From contig CANCFT010000006.1 of NCBI GenBank assembly GCA_947377285.1, forward strand, positions 1 through 64,000: a stretch of DNA of 64,000 nucleotides. The letters run 5' to 3'. Below, piece by piece: positions 35,638 through 45,049 of the stretch; within the stretch, counting starts at the first letter, position 1; every line of letters begins with the position of its first letter. This DNA is from Bacteriovoracaceae bacterium. Lineage in GTDB: Bacteria > Bdellovibrionota > Bacteriovoracia > Bacteriovoracales > Bacteriovoracaceae. Below the pieces are notes generated by a model. That model made no database searches. It saw only the letters and a list, made by a program, of their open reading frames with translations, and was not told the DNA's origin. The translations under genes were made by a program, and so were the position numbers.

Positions 35638-36831
35638 ATGAATCACTCACAGACACTCGTTACTTATGTTCGAAATATTGCTGAGCTTAATTTTTTAGCC
35701 GAGAATCACAATCCGCAAGTGAAAATTGAATTAATTTTAGGCACATCTCTCTTGTCACGCTTTTTTGATAATTCAGAACATGAGTTAATTGAACTGCTGA
35801 GAAAAGCGCGTCAGATGAATTTTTCAGTCACTCTAGAATGGGATGTTCTCAATCAAGAAGATCGATTTTTGAAAACGATTCAATTGATTGAAAAATTGCC
35901 GATGCATGATTTTTTTGCCATTAGAGTTCAAGATCCTGGAGCCGTAAGTTTTATCAAAGAAAAATATCCGTGGCTTAAAATTCATTTAATCCTGGAAAAT
36001 GGGAATCATAATTTAATAGGTTTAAAAAAATGGTCTGAATTTTTAGGACCACAATTAGACAGACTTGTTCTTTCTAATGAATTGTCTAAGGAGTTATTGG
36101 CCGACTATTCTAAAGCCTTATCGATTCCAATTGAAATTTTAACTTTCGGACGAATTCTTTTGTTTTATTCACCGAGAAAATTACTTTCTCCGGTTGAAAA
36201 AAAGGCTGTTCATGATCAAACGATTGAAGCTTTTGGGACAAGTGAAGAAAGTCCACATTCTGGTTTTCCTCTCATTGAAAATTTACACGGGACATTTATG
36301 TTCAATGTTAAAGATCTTTACCTTTTGGACCAACTTCAGGCCTTAAACGAAATGGGGATACATTTTCTTCGAGTCGATTTACGTTTTGATGATTCATTTA
36401 ATAAATTTTCTAAAACTATTCTAGAGCTCTTTGCAGGAACTATTACTGAACCAGAAATGTCTTTGCGGCAAAATAACCCAAGACCCTTGATCAAAGGTTT
36501 TTATAATATCAATAAATCGGATGTTCTTTTTGCTAAACTTAAGAATAAAAGAACTCAGCGCTTAGATGATTTTTATATTGGAGAAATAGTCGATGTTGAA
36601 CGAGATCAGCAATTGGCCTTATTAGTTAAGTCCACTCATTGGGATTTAAGCCAATTGCCTGAAGTGAAAATGATTACTCCCGAAGGCAAAGAAAAAATAT
36701 TGCAATTTACCTGGGTTAAATCTTCTCTTGGCGAATCGGTGAAAAGTGTTGAACAAAATGATTTGGTGCTTGTTCCCTACGTCAATGGAGTTACAGTTAA
36801 AACTCAGGTTTATTTAAACCCTAAAACATAA
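35638..36831 (+). CDS. second U32-like TIM-barrel protein (397 aa)
   Basis: The sequence is divergent but keeps U32 features: a LILENGNHNLIGLKKWSE strand-helix, RLVLSNELS, LTFGRILLFYSPRKLL in place of the usual 'G..pL' segment, and LQALNEMGIHFLRVDLRF. The four iron-sulfur cysteines of its neighbour are absent; I count no clustered Cys. It is coupled to the preceding gene (2-nt gap) and may be a non-catalytic partner, as in two-subunit U32 systems. Its end overlaps the convergent methyltransferase by 22 nt. Confidence 0.75.
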   Translation: MNHSQTLVTYVRNIAELNFLAENHNPQVKIELILGTSLLSRFFDNSEHELIELLRKARQMNFSVTLEWDVLNQEDRFLKTIQLIEKLPMHDFFAIRVQDPGAVSFIKEKYPWLKIHLILENGNHNLIGLKKWSEFLGPQLDRLVLSNELSKELLADYSKALSIPIEILTFGRILLFYSPRKLLSPVEKKAVHDQTIEAFGTSEESPHSGFPLIENLHGTFMFNVKDLYLLDQLQALNEMGIHFLRVDLRFDDSFNKFSKTILELFAGTITEPEMSLRQNNPRPLIKGFYNINKSDVLFAKLKNKRTQRLDDFYIGEIVDVERDQQLALLVKSTHWDLSQLPEVKMITPEGKEKILQFTWVKSSLGESVKSVEQNDLVLVPYVNGVTVKTQVYLNPKT

Positions 36832-37985
36832 AACACCACATCGATTCCACCATTTTTAAAAAGGCGAGCAGAGTGAATGTTAAAATCACCATTGGACTTT
36901 ATAAGAAAATCTTTTGGAATAATAATCCCCATAATTTTTGGTGAAAATTTATTTTTAACTGATTTTATAATATTTAAATAATACCCTAAATTTATGTCTC
37001 CAACTTCATCACTCCGCTCTCCTATACGTACACCATAGGGAGGATTTATGACTACGACTGGATTTGATAGTTGAATGGGAGAATCAGCACATAAATCGGC
37101 TTGTTGAATTTTAATTTTTTGTGAATCACAGTTTTTCTGGGCCTGGAGTGTGACGGCTGCATCTTTTTCATAACCCATAAAGGCGGTAAAAGGATTACTT
37201 AATGGCAATTGAATGAGCGGAGTATGCTGAACAATTGAATCTAAATAGATCGGTGTATGAGAAAAAGCAAATTTTCGGTTGAGAGTGAGAGATTGGTAGT
37301 CATAGGCTTCTTTTAAAAAAGTCCCAGATCCGCACATCGGATCTACCAAAGTGTTAGGGCCTGGTGCTAAATGACTTTTTAATTCCATTAGTAATAATGC
37401 TGCTAGATTTTCTCTAATGGGAGCAAGACCCATAAGAGTTTTTTCCCCTCTTAAGTGCAGGCGCTCTCCAGTTGTATCTAGACTTAATGTGACAAGGTCC
37501 TCAACGGATCTAAAATAAATTTTAGGCATATCTGATGACTCTGTAAGTGCCAAATGTTCTAAGTATTTTTTCTTCGTAGGCTTATGACGGTAATATTGAA
37601 GAACTCCATCTTGAATGGCCTTTTCAATTTTTCTTGAATCAAAAAGGCGAGAATTCGTTGCTGAACTTTCAACCTCTGGTGTTTGCCCAATTAACCATGA
37701 GGCCCAAGGAAATTTTGATATTTTTTGAAACAGTTTAGGTGCGTCTCTACATTTAAATTCACCTAATCTCAAAAGTAGGCGAGTGGGGCATCTTAGGATT
37801 GAGTTAAGTCTAAGTCCGACAAATAAGGAGCATTCAATTTCTAATCCACCTGGAATTTGTTTAACTAAATGAAACGATTCATTGGGATAATAGAGCGAGA
37901 ATTTGTCCCTTAACTCAATGAGACCTAAGTCTTCTAGTCCGACAGGGTAAACAATAAAAAAAGTAGAGTGGGCGATTTGATTCAT
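36810..37985 (-). CDS. THUMP-domain class I RNA methyltransferase (RlmL/RlmK-type)
   Basis: The N-terminal ferredoxin-like/THUMP region begins with a YPVGLEDLGLIELRDKF segment. The C-terminal Rossmann methyltransferase carries the SAM motif DPMCGSGTFLKEA and the catalytic NPPYGVRIGE motif of N2-guanine or N6-adenine methylases. The likely target is 23S rRNA or a tRNA. I chose the ATG at 37985, which matches homologues that start near the GLE motif. An upstream ATG at 38021 would add 12 residues. Confidence 0.88.
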   Translation of the reverse strand: MNQIAHSTFFIVYPVGLEDLGLIELRDKFSLYYPNESFHLVKQIPGGLEIECSLFVGLRLNSILRCPTRLLLRLGEFKCRDAPKLFQKISKFPWASWLIGQTPEVESSATNSRLFDSRKIEKAIQDGVLQYYRHKPTKKKYLEHLALTESSDMPKIYFRSVEDLVTLSLDTTGERLHLRGEKTLMGLAPIRENLAALLLMELKSHLAPGPNTLVDPMCGSGTFLKEAYDYQSLTLNRKFAFSHTPIYLDSIVQHTPLIQLPLSNPFTAFMGYEKDAAVTLQAQKNCDSQKIKIQQADLCADSPIQLSNPVVVINPPYGVRIGERSDEVGDINLGYYLNIIKSVKNKFSPKIMGIIIPKDFLIKSNGDFNIHSARLFKNGGIDVVFYVLGFK

Positions 37986-38073
37986 AGAACTTCTATAGCA
38001 TAAGTTGTGTTCTTTTTTCATGCCTATTTTAAAGTAGTATAATTATGAATCGACTTTTGTTAGTTTCCTCATT

Positions 38074-38787
38074 ATGAAAAATAGTGGAATCCTGACTCTT
38101 ATTCCGACCCCTTTGTCTGAAGATGGTATTCTTGAGCCAAGGGCACATGCCCTATTGACCAAGGCCGCTTTAGAAGATCATGCCAATTCTGTGTTCGTCA
38201 TTGAAGATTTAAAACCAGGTCGACGAAGATGGCTTCAGTTCAAGTTACCTCGTGAAACAGTCGAGAGTTTTATCCTCTACAATGAACACACGGCCAACGT
38301 TGTGGCAAAAGAACTACTAGCTAGTCTTCAATCTGGAAAAAATGTTTTTCTTATGAGTGATGGAGGCTTGCCAGCTTTTTATGATCCAGGTGTTGAGCTC
38401 GTTAAAATGTGCCACCAAAATCATATTTTAGTGACATCAACTCCATTTTGTAACTCAGTTGTATTGGCCCTCGCTTTATCTGGATTTTCCCATAAAAAAT
38501 TTTGGTTTGAAGGATTTCTCCCCCTCGATTCGTTAGAGCGAACTCAAGTGATTAAAAAATTATTAACTCAAAATCATACCAGTATATTAATGGATACACC
38601 TTATCGCATGAAACGAGTGCTCGAGGAGTTTCAAGAAAGTTGGGGAAGTGTGAATCACTCTAAAAAACTTTTTTTGGCCATGGATCTCAATAGTGATCAG
38701 GAAAGTTTAAAATTGGGTACACCCAAAGAGCTCTTGGGTAGCATCACGGATTTCAAGCGCGAATTTATCTTGCTAATTTCCGAATAA
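38074..38787 (+). CDS. RsmI-like tetrapyrrole-methylase-fold protein (237 aa)
   Basis: The sequence follows the RsmI/YraL pattern: TLIPTPLSED at the N-terminus, MSDGGLPAFYDPGVELV in place of the SDAGTP..DPG loop, and GFLPLDSLERTQVIKKL. RsmI 2'-O-methylates C1402 of 16S rRNA. The protein is about 50 residues shorter than typical RsmI and lacks its C-terminal extension. The SDAGTP motif is changed to SDGGLP. It may be a paralogue with another substrate. Confidence 0.82.
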   Translation: MKNSGILTLIPTPLSEDGILEPRAHALLTKAALEDHANSVFVIEDLKPGRRRWLQFKLPRETVESFILYNEHTANVVAKELLASLQSGKNVFLMSDGGLPAFYDPGVELVKMCHQNHILVTSTPFCNSVVLALALSGFSHKKFWFEGFLPLDSLERTQVIKKLLTQNHTSILMDTPYRMKRVLEEFQESWGSVNHSKKLFLAMDLNSDQESLKLGTPKELLGSITDFKREFILLISE

Positions 38788-38874
38788 AAAATCATTAGTT
38801 TTGGATACTTAGCATTCGTAAAAGATAGAAAAAAACATGACGAAAGTAGTCTCTTCATGCTAAATTAGGGGCCC

Positions 38875-39909
38875 ATGGTAGACAAATTACAAGAGACTCG
38901 AAAATTAGATCATATTGAGATGGCACTCTTGGCGCAAACTAATCGCCAAGAAGTGGATTGGCGTTTTTATTATGAGCCACTTTTTTCTCCGCATCCAGAT
39001 GTCCTGACTGATTTATCTGTTCAATTTTTGGGTAAAAAATGCAAAGCTCCTTTTTGGATTTCTAGTATGACTGGTGGAGTGGGACCAGCTCGCCATATCA
39101 ATCAAAACTTAGCTCGGTTATGTCGAGAATTTGGTTTAGGAATGGGGTTAGGATCTTGCCGCGTTCTTCTTGATGAAAAAAATAATGAAACCTATTTTAA
39201 TGATTTCAATCTTCGGCCGCTTTTGGGAGCAGATCTTCCTTTTTACGCCAATCTTGGTATTGCTCAAGTAGAGGATCTTTTGATCCAGGGCCAACACGAA
39301 AAATTAAATGATTTAGTCGCTCGCCTAGATGCTGATGGTTTAATTGTCCACATTAATCCATTACAAGAATGGTTTCAAACTGAAGGCGACCGTTTAAAAC
39401 AATCTCCAATCAAGACTCTCACTCATTTATGTGCTGCCTTTAAATATAAAATTATTATTAAGGAAGTTGGACAAGGAATGGGCCCTAAAAGTTTAAAGGC
39501 GTTACTTGAATTACCAATTGCTGGCATTGAATTAGGTGCCTTTGGCGGGACTAATTTTACTAAACTAGAACAACTTAGAGTTCGTACAGACGTTATGCAG
39601 CCACTGTCTAAAGTCGGTCACACTGCGCCCGAAATGGTTACTATGCTAAACTCTCTGTTGAAGGCAAATCCAACATTTCAGGAGAAGCAAATTATTATTT
39701 CAGGTGGAATTGAAAATAGTTTAGATGGTTATTTTCTCCGTTCAAATCTTAGTTTTACTTCAGTGATTGGCCAGGCAAAAAACTTTTTAAATCACGCTGA
39801 AAATTATGAAGAACTTAAAAAATTTACTGAAGACCAAATCTCAACTCTCAAGATAGCTCAAACTTATCTCGTTGCTAAATCAATTGTGGACCAAGAGGTT
39901 TCATTATGA
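38875..39909 (+). CDS. fni: type 2 isopentenyl-diphosphate delta-isomerase
   Basis: 344 residues. It has the type 2 (FMN-dependent) signature: RKLDHIEMAL at the N-terminus, FWISSMTGGV, GLGMGLGSCR, an IVHINPLQEW segment and KEVGQGM. It interconverts IPP and DMAPP using reduced FMN and NADPH. AGGGG is 6-8 nt before the ATG. It is the first gene of the five-gene mevalonate operon and overlaps the HMG-CoA reductase start by 4 nt. Unlike type 1 Idi, this isomerase commonly travels with mevalonate genes. Confidence 0.95.
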   Translation: MVDKLQETRKLDHIEMALLAQTNRQEVDWRFYYEPLFSPHPDVLTDLSVQFLGKKCKAPFWISSMTGGVGPARHINQNLARLCREFGLGMGLGSCRVLLDEKNNETYFNDFNLRPLLGADLPFYANLGIAQVEDLLIQGQHEKLNDLVARLDADGLIVHINPLQEWFQTEGDRLKQSPIKTLTHLCAAFKYKIIIKEVGQGMGPKSLKALLELPIAGIELGAFGGTNFTKLEQLRVRTDVMQPLSKVGHTAPEMVTMLNSLLKANPTFQEKQIIISGGIENSLDGYFLRSNLSFTSVIGQAKNFLNHAENYEELKKFTEDQISTLKIAQTYLVAKSIVDQEVSL

Positions 39910-41240
39910 AAAAAATCCTAACACCTATGAATGGTTTTTCTAAACTCTCTAAATTTGAAAAAATAGATTTAATAGTTAAAAATTATTTTTCTGATTCCGA
40001 AATCGCCAAGGCACAGTTTAAAAAGTTTTGGCATTCTGATGAAGCCGTTCAAAAAACGATCGATGAATTTAGTGAAAATACACTTACCAATTTTATATTC
40101 CCAATGGGAGTTGTTCCAAACGTTCTTTTGAACGGAGAACTTCTTTGTGTCCCAATGGTTATTGAGGAGAGTTCAGTAGTTGCTGCTTCTGCTCGTTCCG
40201 CAAATTTTTGGTTAACTCGAGGGGGATTTAATTCTGAAGTCATCTCGACAACTAAAGTTGGACAGGTCCATTTTATTTGGAATGGTGAACCAAGTAAGAT
40301 GATCCAATTTTTTGAAAAAGTGAAATCAACTCTTTTAACTACCACCAAAGCACTATCAGAAAATATGGAAAAGCGCGGTGGAGGAATAACTCATTTTTCA
40401 ATTATCGATAAAACTCATGAAGAAGTTGGCTATTTTCAATTATTGTTAGAATTTGAAACCTGCAACGCAATGGGGGCAAATTTTATCAATTCTATTTTAG
40501 AAGTAGTGGGAAGAAATTTTAAAGAACTTGTAATGTCAGCAGAGGAATTTAATGATGCTGAAAAAGATTTACAAATAATCATGGCCATTCTTTCCAATTA
40601 TACACCTAACTGCCGAGTGAGAACTTTTGTAGAATGCCCAATTGAAGATTTAAATGATCCTAGTCTTGGAATGAGTGCATCTGAATTTGCTGAAAAATTT
40701 GCCCGTGCAATCCGAATTTCTAAAATTGATATCACACGAGCTACGACTCATAATAAAGGAATCTTTAACGGAATAGATGCTGTTGCTGTAGCTACAGGAA
40801 ATGATTACCGGGCAATAGAAGCTTGCGGCCACGCCTATGCTTCTCGAGATGGCCAATATAGAGGCCTCTCAGATATTAGCCTTGCGAACGGTAAATTTCG
40901 TTTTAGTTTAGAAATACCTATGGCCTTGGGTACAGTTGGTGGTTTAACTTCACTCCATCCATTGTCTCGATTGTCTCTAGACTTACTAGGACAACCAACT
41001 GCCGCTGAACTGATGTCAATTGTGGCAACCATAGGCCTTGCTCAAAATTTTGCGGCCATTCGCTCTTTAGTGACTTCTGGAATTCAGAAAGGTCATATGA
41101 AAATGCATTTAATGAATATTATGAATCATCTTGAAGCTAATACGAATGAACGTGAAGCAGCTAAAAAATATTTTGAAAATGAAGTTATTTCTTTTAAAGC
41201 AGTCAGAGAGTTTGTGGCCGATTTAAGGAATTATGAATAA
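39906..41240 (+). CDS. mvaA: hydroxymethylglutaryl-CoA reductase
   Basis: 444 residues, soluble and without membrane segments, consistent with a bacterial class II enzyme. Catalytic-type residues include Glu87 (VIEESS), Lys284 (THNKGI), Asp300 (GNDYRA) and the C-terminal His of GIQKGHMKMH. The cofactor-loop motif DAMGAN reads NAMGAN here, an Asp to Asn change that may bear on cofactor choice. It reduces HMG-CoA to mevalonate. The start overlaps fni (ATGA), and the end overlaps the next kinase gene by 8 nt. Confidence 0.95.
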   Translation: MKKILTPMNGFSKLSKFEKIDLIVKNYFSDSEIAKAQFKKFWHSDEAVQKTIDEFSENTLTNFIFPMGVVPNVLLNGELLCVPMVIEESSVVAASARSANFWLTRGGFNSEVISTTKVGQVHFIWNGEPSKMIQFFEKVKSTLLTTTKALSENMEKRGGGITHFSIIDKTHEEVGYFQLLLEFETCNAMGANFINSILEVVGRNFKELVMSAEEFNDAEKDLQIIMAILSNYTPNCRVRTFVECPIEDLNDPSLGMSASEFAEKFARAIRISKIDITRATTHNKGIFNGIDAVAVATGNDYRAIEACGHAYASRDGQYRGLSDISLANGKFRFSLEIPMALGTVGGLTSLHPLSRLSLDLLGQPTAAELMSIVATIGLAQNFAAIRSLVTSGIQKGHMKMHLMNIMNHLEANTNEREAAKKYFENEVISFKAVREFVADLRNYE

Positions 41241-42285
41241 AATGAATGAGATTAATTTGAACCAAATAAATAGTGATTTAAAAAAGTCTTGTCCTGAAAA
41301 AAACCAATATTTTTTTGGACATGGAAAACTTTTATTAACCGGTGAATACTTCGTGTTGGATGGAGCACTTTCCTTGGCACTTCCTACAAAAGTAGGTCAG
41401 TCACTCGCCGTCAGTTATACTCCTTCTTTTTCTCCAACTTTGAGTTGGAAGTCTTATGATGTGGCCGGAGAATGCTGGTTTGATAGTAAATTTGAATTTT
41501 GGCATTTCAAATGCCTTGATGAAAATCCAACAGAAGAAGCATTGTTTTTACAAAAAATATTACAAGAAGTACGAAAGCAAAACTCTCATTTTTTAAGAGA
41601 TGATGTCGATGTAAAAATTGAAACACGTTTAGGTTTTCCTCTTACTTGGGGACTAGGAAGCAGTTCTTCACTAATTTATAATATTGCCCAATGGGCCTAT
41701 ATATCACCATTTGAGTTATTATTTAAAACCCATGGTGGATCAGGTTATGATATCGCATGTGCTCAATCAGATGGACCAATTGCCTATAAAAAAATTTCAA
41801 CGGGGCCAAATTGGTCACCTATTTATTTTCATCCAAGTTTTAGAGAAAATCTTTTTTTCGTCTATCTAGGTAACAAACAAAACTCGCGAGAAGCAATAAA
41901 AGAATATACTTCTAAAAGACCAATCGATGCTTCAATTATTGCAAAAATAACTGAGCTTACTCAAGAATTTTTAAATGCAAATACTCTAAAACAATTCCAA
42001 TCAGCTATGAATAATCATGAAGAAATCGTTGGAAATGTTATCGGTATGACTCCGGTCAAAGAGCGATTGTTTTCGGATTTTCCAGGTGCCATTAAGTCTT
42101 TAGGTGCATGGGGCGGGGATTTCGTCCTTGTCGCAACACAATCGAATTTATCATTTGTTAAAAATTATTTCGGTAAAAAAAATCTAGATGTAATTTTTAG
42201 CTATGATGATCTCATTTCAGCGCCGGCCACAACATTATCACAAGACTCAGTAAAAATGGGCTTTTCTAACCACCTTATTCACTAA
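41233..42285 (+). CDS. GYDIA-family GHMP kinase, probable phosphomevalonate kinase
   Basis: A 350-residue GHMP kinase with HGKLLLTGEYFVLDG (30-44), the ATP-binding loop GLGSSSS (140-146) and the family-naming GYDIA motif (171-175). In Bacteroidetes this family sits in mevalonate operons beside mvaD and mevalonate kinase. The remaining step not covered by other genes here is phosphorylation of mevalonate 5-phosphate, so that role is the simplest reading. It is an inference from context. The stop overlaps the mvaD start by 1 nt. Confidence 0.88.
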   Translation: MNKMNEINLNQINSDLKKSCPEKNQYFFGHGKLLLTGEYFVLDGALSLALPTKVGQSLAVSYTPSFSPTLSWKSYDVAGECWFDSKFEFWHFKCLDENPTEEALFLQKILQEVRKQNSHFLRDDVDVKIETRLGFPLTWGLGSSSSLIYNIAQWAYISPFELLFKTHGGSGYDIACAQSDGPIAYKKISTGPNWSPIYFHPSFRENLFFVYLGNKQNSREAIKEYTSKRPIDASIIAKITELTQEFLNANTLKQFQSAMNNHEEIVGNVIGMTPVKERLFSDFPGAIKSLGAWGGDFVLVATQSNLSFVKNYFGKKNLDVIFSYDDLISAPATTLSQDSVKMGFSNHLIH

Positions 42286-43328
42286 TGAAAGTGACATGGA
42301 TATCTCCTTCAAATATAGCTCTAGTTAAATACTGGGGTAAATTTGGTATTCAATTTCCTAAGAATCCGTCTTTAAGTTTTACATTGAAAAATTCTGTAAC
42401 TGAACTTTCAATTGAAACTACGAATAGTGAAAACCAAAATAAAAGTATTTCATTAAATTTTTATTTTAATGGGGAATTGAATACAAAATTCAGAGATAAA
42501 ATAATAATTTTTTTAAATTCACAGCTCGATCGATTTCCTTGGCTCCTTAACAATCATTTGGAAATACATTCGAAAAATACATTTCCTCATTCTTCGGGTA
42601 TTGCTTCTTCTGCTTCTTCTATGAGTGCTCTTTGTTTATCGCTTCTTTCACTTGATGAAATGATTAATGGTGTAACTGTAGAAAAGTCTGAATTTTATAA
42701 GGCCGCTAGTGAACTTTCACGAAAAGCCTCCGGCTCAGCATCACGCTCAGTGTACGGAGGGCTTGTTTCTTGGGGAGAGATTGAATCTATTCCTTTGAGT
42801 TCTAATGAATACGCTCAAGTCTTTTCACATGGGCATTCTCAATTTGTAGATTTTTGCGATTCAATTTTAATTGTTGATTCTGGAGAAAAATCTGTTTCAA
42901 GTAGAGCAGGTCACGGCCTGATGGATAACCATCCCTTTGGCGATATAAGGCATAAAGAAGCCTTTGCTAATCTCGAGAAGCTAATTGCCGCTTTAAAAAC
43001 TGGAGACATAGAGAGCTTTATCTCAGTCGTCGAAGAAGAAGCACTTACCTTACATGCTCTCATGATGACTTCGCGGCCTTCGTATATTTTGCTTAAACCC
43101 AATAGTTTGGAGTTGATTGAAAAAATACGACATTTTAGAAACGAAAAAAAGATACCTGTATGCTTTACTATTGATGCTGGACCGAATATTCATCTTCTTT
43201 ATCCAAAAAAATTTAAGACAGAAGTTTGCCAGTGGATCGAAACTGAACTTGCTCATTTTTTGGTAGGTGTAAGATGGATCCATGATGAAGTGGGAAATGG
43301 TCCAAAACTTTTAGAGAGTATCAAGTGA
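42285..43328 (+). CDS. mvaD: diphosphomevalonate decarboxylase
   Basis: 347 residues of the GHMP superfamily. It has SNIALVKYWGK (9-19), the ATP loop SSGIASSASSMSAL (103-116) and ASGSASRSVYGG, the mvaD signature with the conserved Ser and Arg. It converts mevalonate 5-diphosphate to IPP with loss of CO2. Its ATG overlaps the preceding stop (TAATG), and its TGA overlaps the GTG of the next gene. Confidence 0.95.
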   Translation: MKVTWISPSNIALVKYWGKFGIQFPKNPSLSFTLKNSVTELSIETTNSENQNKSISLNFYFNGELNTKFRDKIIIFLNSQLDRFPWLLNNHLEIHSKNTFPHSSGIASSASSMSALCLSLLSLDEMINGVTVEKSEFYKAASELSRKASGSASRSVYGGLVSWGEIESIPLSSNEYAQVFSHGHSQFVDFCDSILIVDSGEKSVSSRAGHGLMDNHPFGDIRHKEAFANLEKLIAALKTGDIESFISVVEEEALTLHALMMTSRPSYILLKPNSLELIEKIRHFRNEKKIPVCFTIDAGPNIHLLYPKKFKTEVCQWIETELAHFLVGVRWIHDEVGNGPKLLESIK

Positions 43329-44245
43329 GTCAAGTTAGACCTGAAAAAAAATTCTACTCAAAAATCATTCTCTTCGGTGAATACAGTGTAATTCAAAATT
43401 CAATGGCATTATTAATTCCCTATTCTCTTTTTGAAGGAAGGCTGACATTTAGAAGAGATAATACGACAGTTATTGATTCAGAGTTGAAAGCCTTTTCACT
43501 TTATTTAAAGCAATTAATTGAGTCAGGGCAGTTGAATTTTCAGTTTGATCAAACATCTTTTGAATTTGATATTTCTCAAGGTTTATTTTTTGATTCAACG
43601 ATTCCACAAGGCTATGGAGTTGGTAGTTCTGGAGCTTTAGTTGCAGCTATTTTTGATCGATATGAGCAAGAAAATCATTCAAGTCTAGATATTAAACGAC
43701 TTAAAAATATATTTGCCCAAATGGAATCACATTTTCACGGGGCCAGTTCAGGTGTAGATCCACTTATTAGTTATTTAAATTCGCCTATTTTAATTAAAAA
43801 TAAAAATGAAGTAGGGCCGGTTTCAATTCCCAAGTTTAGTAAGGGGAGTGGTGGTATTTTTCTTTTAAATACAAAAAGAAGTAGAAAGACTGAACCATTA
43901 GTAAATTTATTTTTAGAAAAATCAAGAAATGAACTTTATTTTAATCTATGTGAAGACGTCTTAAAACCAATTACGAATCGGTGTATAGACAATTTTTTAG
44001 CAGTTGATATCGATTTATTATTGAAAAACTTTAAATACCTTTCAGCGTTCCAACATGAGCATTTTTCGCCTATGATTCCTAAACTCTATCGAGATTTATG
44101 GAGAGAAGGACTATCGACAAATGATTATTCGCTTAAACTTTGCGGAGCAGGGGGAGGTGGTTTTTTAATGGGTATCACAAGCGATTTTCAAAAAACAAAA
44201 CGTGTTTTAGCGGCGCACGAGCTAAGACTTCTTTTAAGTTTTTAA
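43325..44245 (+). CDS. mvk: mevalonate kinase
   Basis: A 306-residue GHMP kinase starting with GTG in a GTGA overlap with mvaD. It has KIILFGEYSV (14-23), PQGYGVGSSGA (94-104), the HGASSGVDP catalytic region with the conserved Asp, and the C-terminal KLCGAGGGGF loop. It phosphorylates mevalonate to mevalonate 5-phosphate. It is the last gene of the operon and ends 6 bp from the convergent crotonase. HMG-CoA synthase and thiolase are not in this window. Confidence 0.92.
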   Translation: MSQVRPEKKFYSKIILFGEYSVIQNSMALLIPYSLFEGRLTFRRDNTTVIDSELKAFSLYLKQLIESGQLNFQFDQTSFEFDISQGLFFDSTIPQGYGVGSSGALVAAIFDRYEQENHSSLDIKRLKNIFAQMESHFHGASSGVDPLISYLNSPILIKNKNEVGPVSIPKFSKGSGGIFLLNTKRSRKTEPLVNLFLEKSRNELYFNLCEDVLKPITNRCIDNFLAVDIDLLLKNFKYLSAFQHEHFSPMIPKLYRDLWREGLSTNDYSLKLCGAGGGGFLMGITSDFQKTKRVLAAHELRLLLSF

Positions 44246-44251
44246 AAATAA

Positions 44252-45049
44252 TTAATTAAGATTTTCACTATCAGCAATCATTTTTTTAAATTCTGATGGA
44301 TTCATAAAATCAGTTTCTTTAGTGTAGTCTCCTGACTTAACCACAGCATTAAATAATTTTTTTTCAATTTCTAATTCATCTTTATGCACTGATTGATGGA
44401 TTCCAAACAAACCTCTTTTTGCCTGCATTCGGGCAATCGGCGATTGGCCGAAAATAGACATTAATATTTGATTTGAATCTCCTTCAAACTCAGTCCAACC
44501 CCCAAGGGCGATGAGGCCTTCTTTTTTGAACTCAGTTCCAGATAAGAGCAATGATCTCAAGACATTCTGATTGATAAAAGGTCTTAAGAAAGAAAATAAA
44601 CCACAATTAGGTGTCAGACCAATACTTAAATGATCAAGGCAATAAACAGAATCATTTTTTGCAATTCGAATATCTGCGGCCAAAGCTAGCTCTAGTCCGA
44701 CTCCACGTGTTCCATTTTTCATATCGATGACTATGGTTTGAGGAAGACATAAAAGAGATTGGGCCAAAGAAGAAACATCATTAAATTGTTTTTTTAGTTC
44801 AGTACTACTCAAAGTTTTAATTTCTTCAGGATCAAATCCTTGAATAAATTCATTTCCAAAACTAGTTATCAATAAACTTTGAATTTCAGTGTGGATAGCT
44901 GCCCATGAAAATAATGATTCTAATTCTATAAGTATTTCTGCATTTAAATATTTTTTTCGGAATTTGATTTCAAGGGATTTGGTCGGAATAAGGAGAGTAG
45001 AAGAGAATGTATTATAGTTAAAAATGGGAACTCGAGAGAGTGCTTTCAT
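44252..45049 (-). CDS. enoyl-CoA hydratase/isomerase (crotonase) family protein
   Basis: 265 residues with the crotonase fold: TRGVGLELALAADIRIA (oxyanion-hole and helix) and the following HLSIGLTPNCGLFSFLRP segment. The usual Glu-Pro-GG region is altered (DHLSIG, NCG), so standard hydratase activity is doubtful. The substrate is unknown. It is a single gene, convergent with the mevalonate operon and divergent from the receiver-CheX gene. Confidence 0.85.
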   Translation of the reverse strand: MKALSRVPIFNYNTFSSTLLIPTKSLEIKFRKKYLNAEILIELESLFSWAAIHTEIQSLLITSFGNEFIQGFDPEEIKTLSSTELKKQFNDVSSLAQSLLCLPQTIVIDMKNGTRGVGLELALAADIRIAKNDSVYCLDHLSIGLTPNCGLFSFLRPFINQNVLRSLLLSGTEFKKEGLIALGGWTEFEGDSNQILMSIFGQSPIARMQAKRGLFGIHQSVHKDELEIEKKLFNAVVKSGDYTKETDFMNPSEFKKMIADSENLN

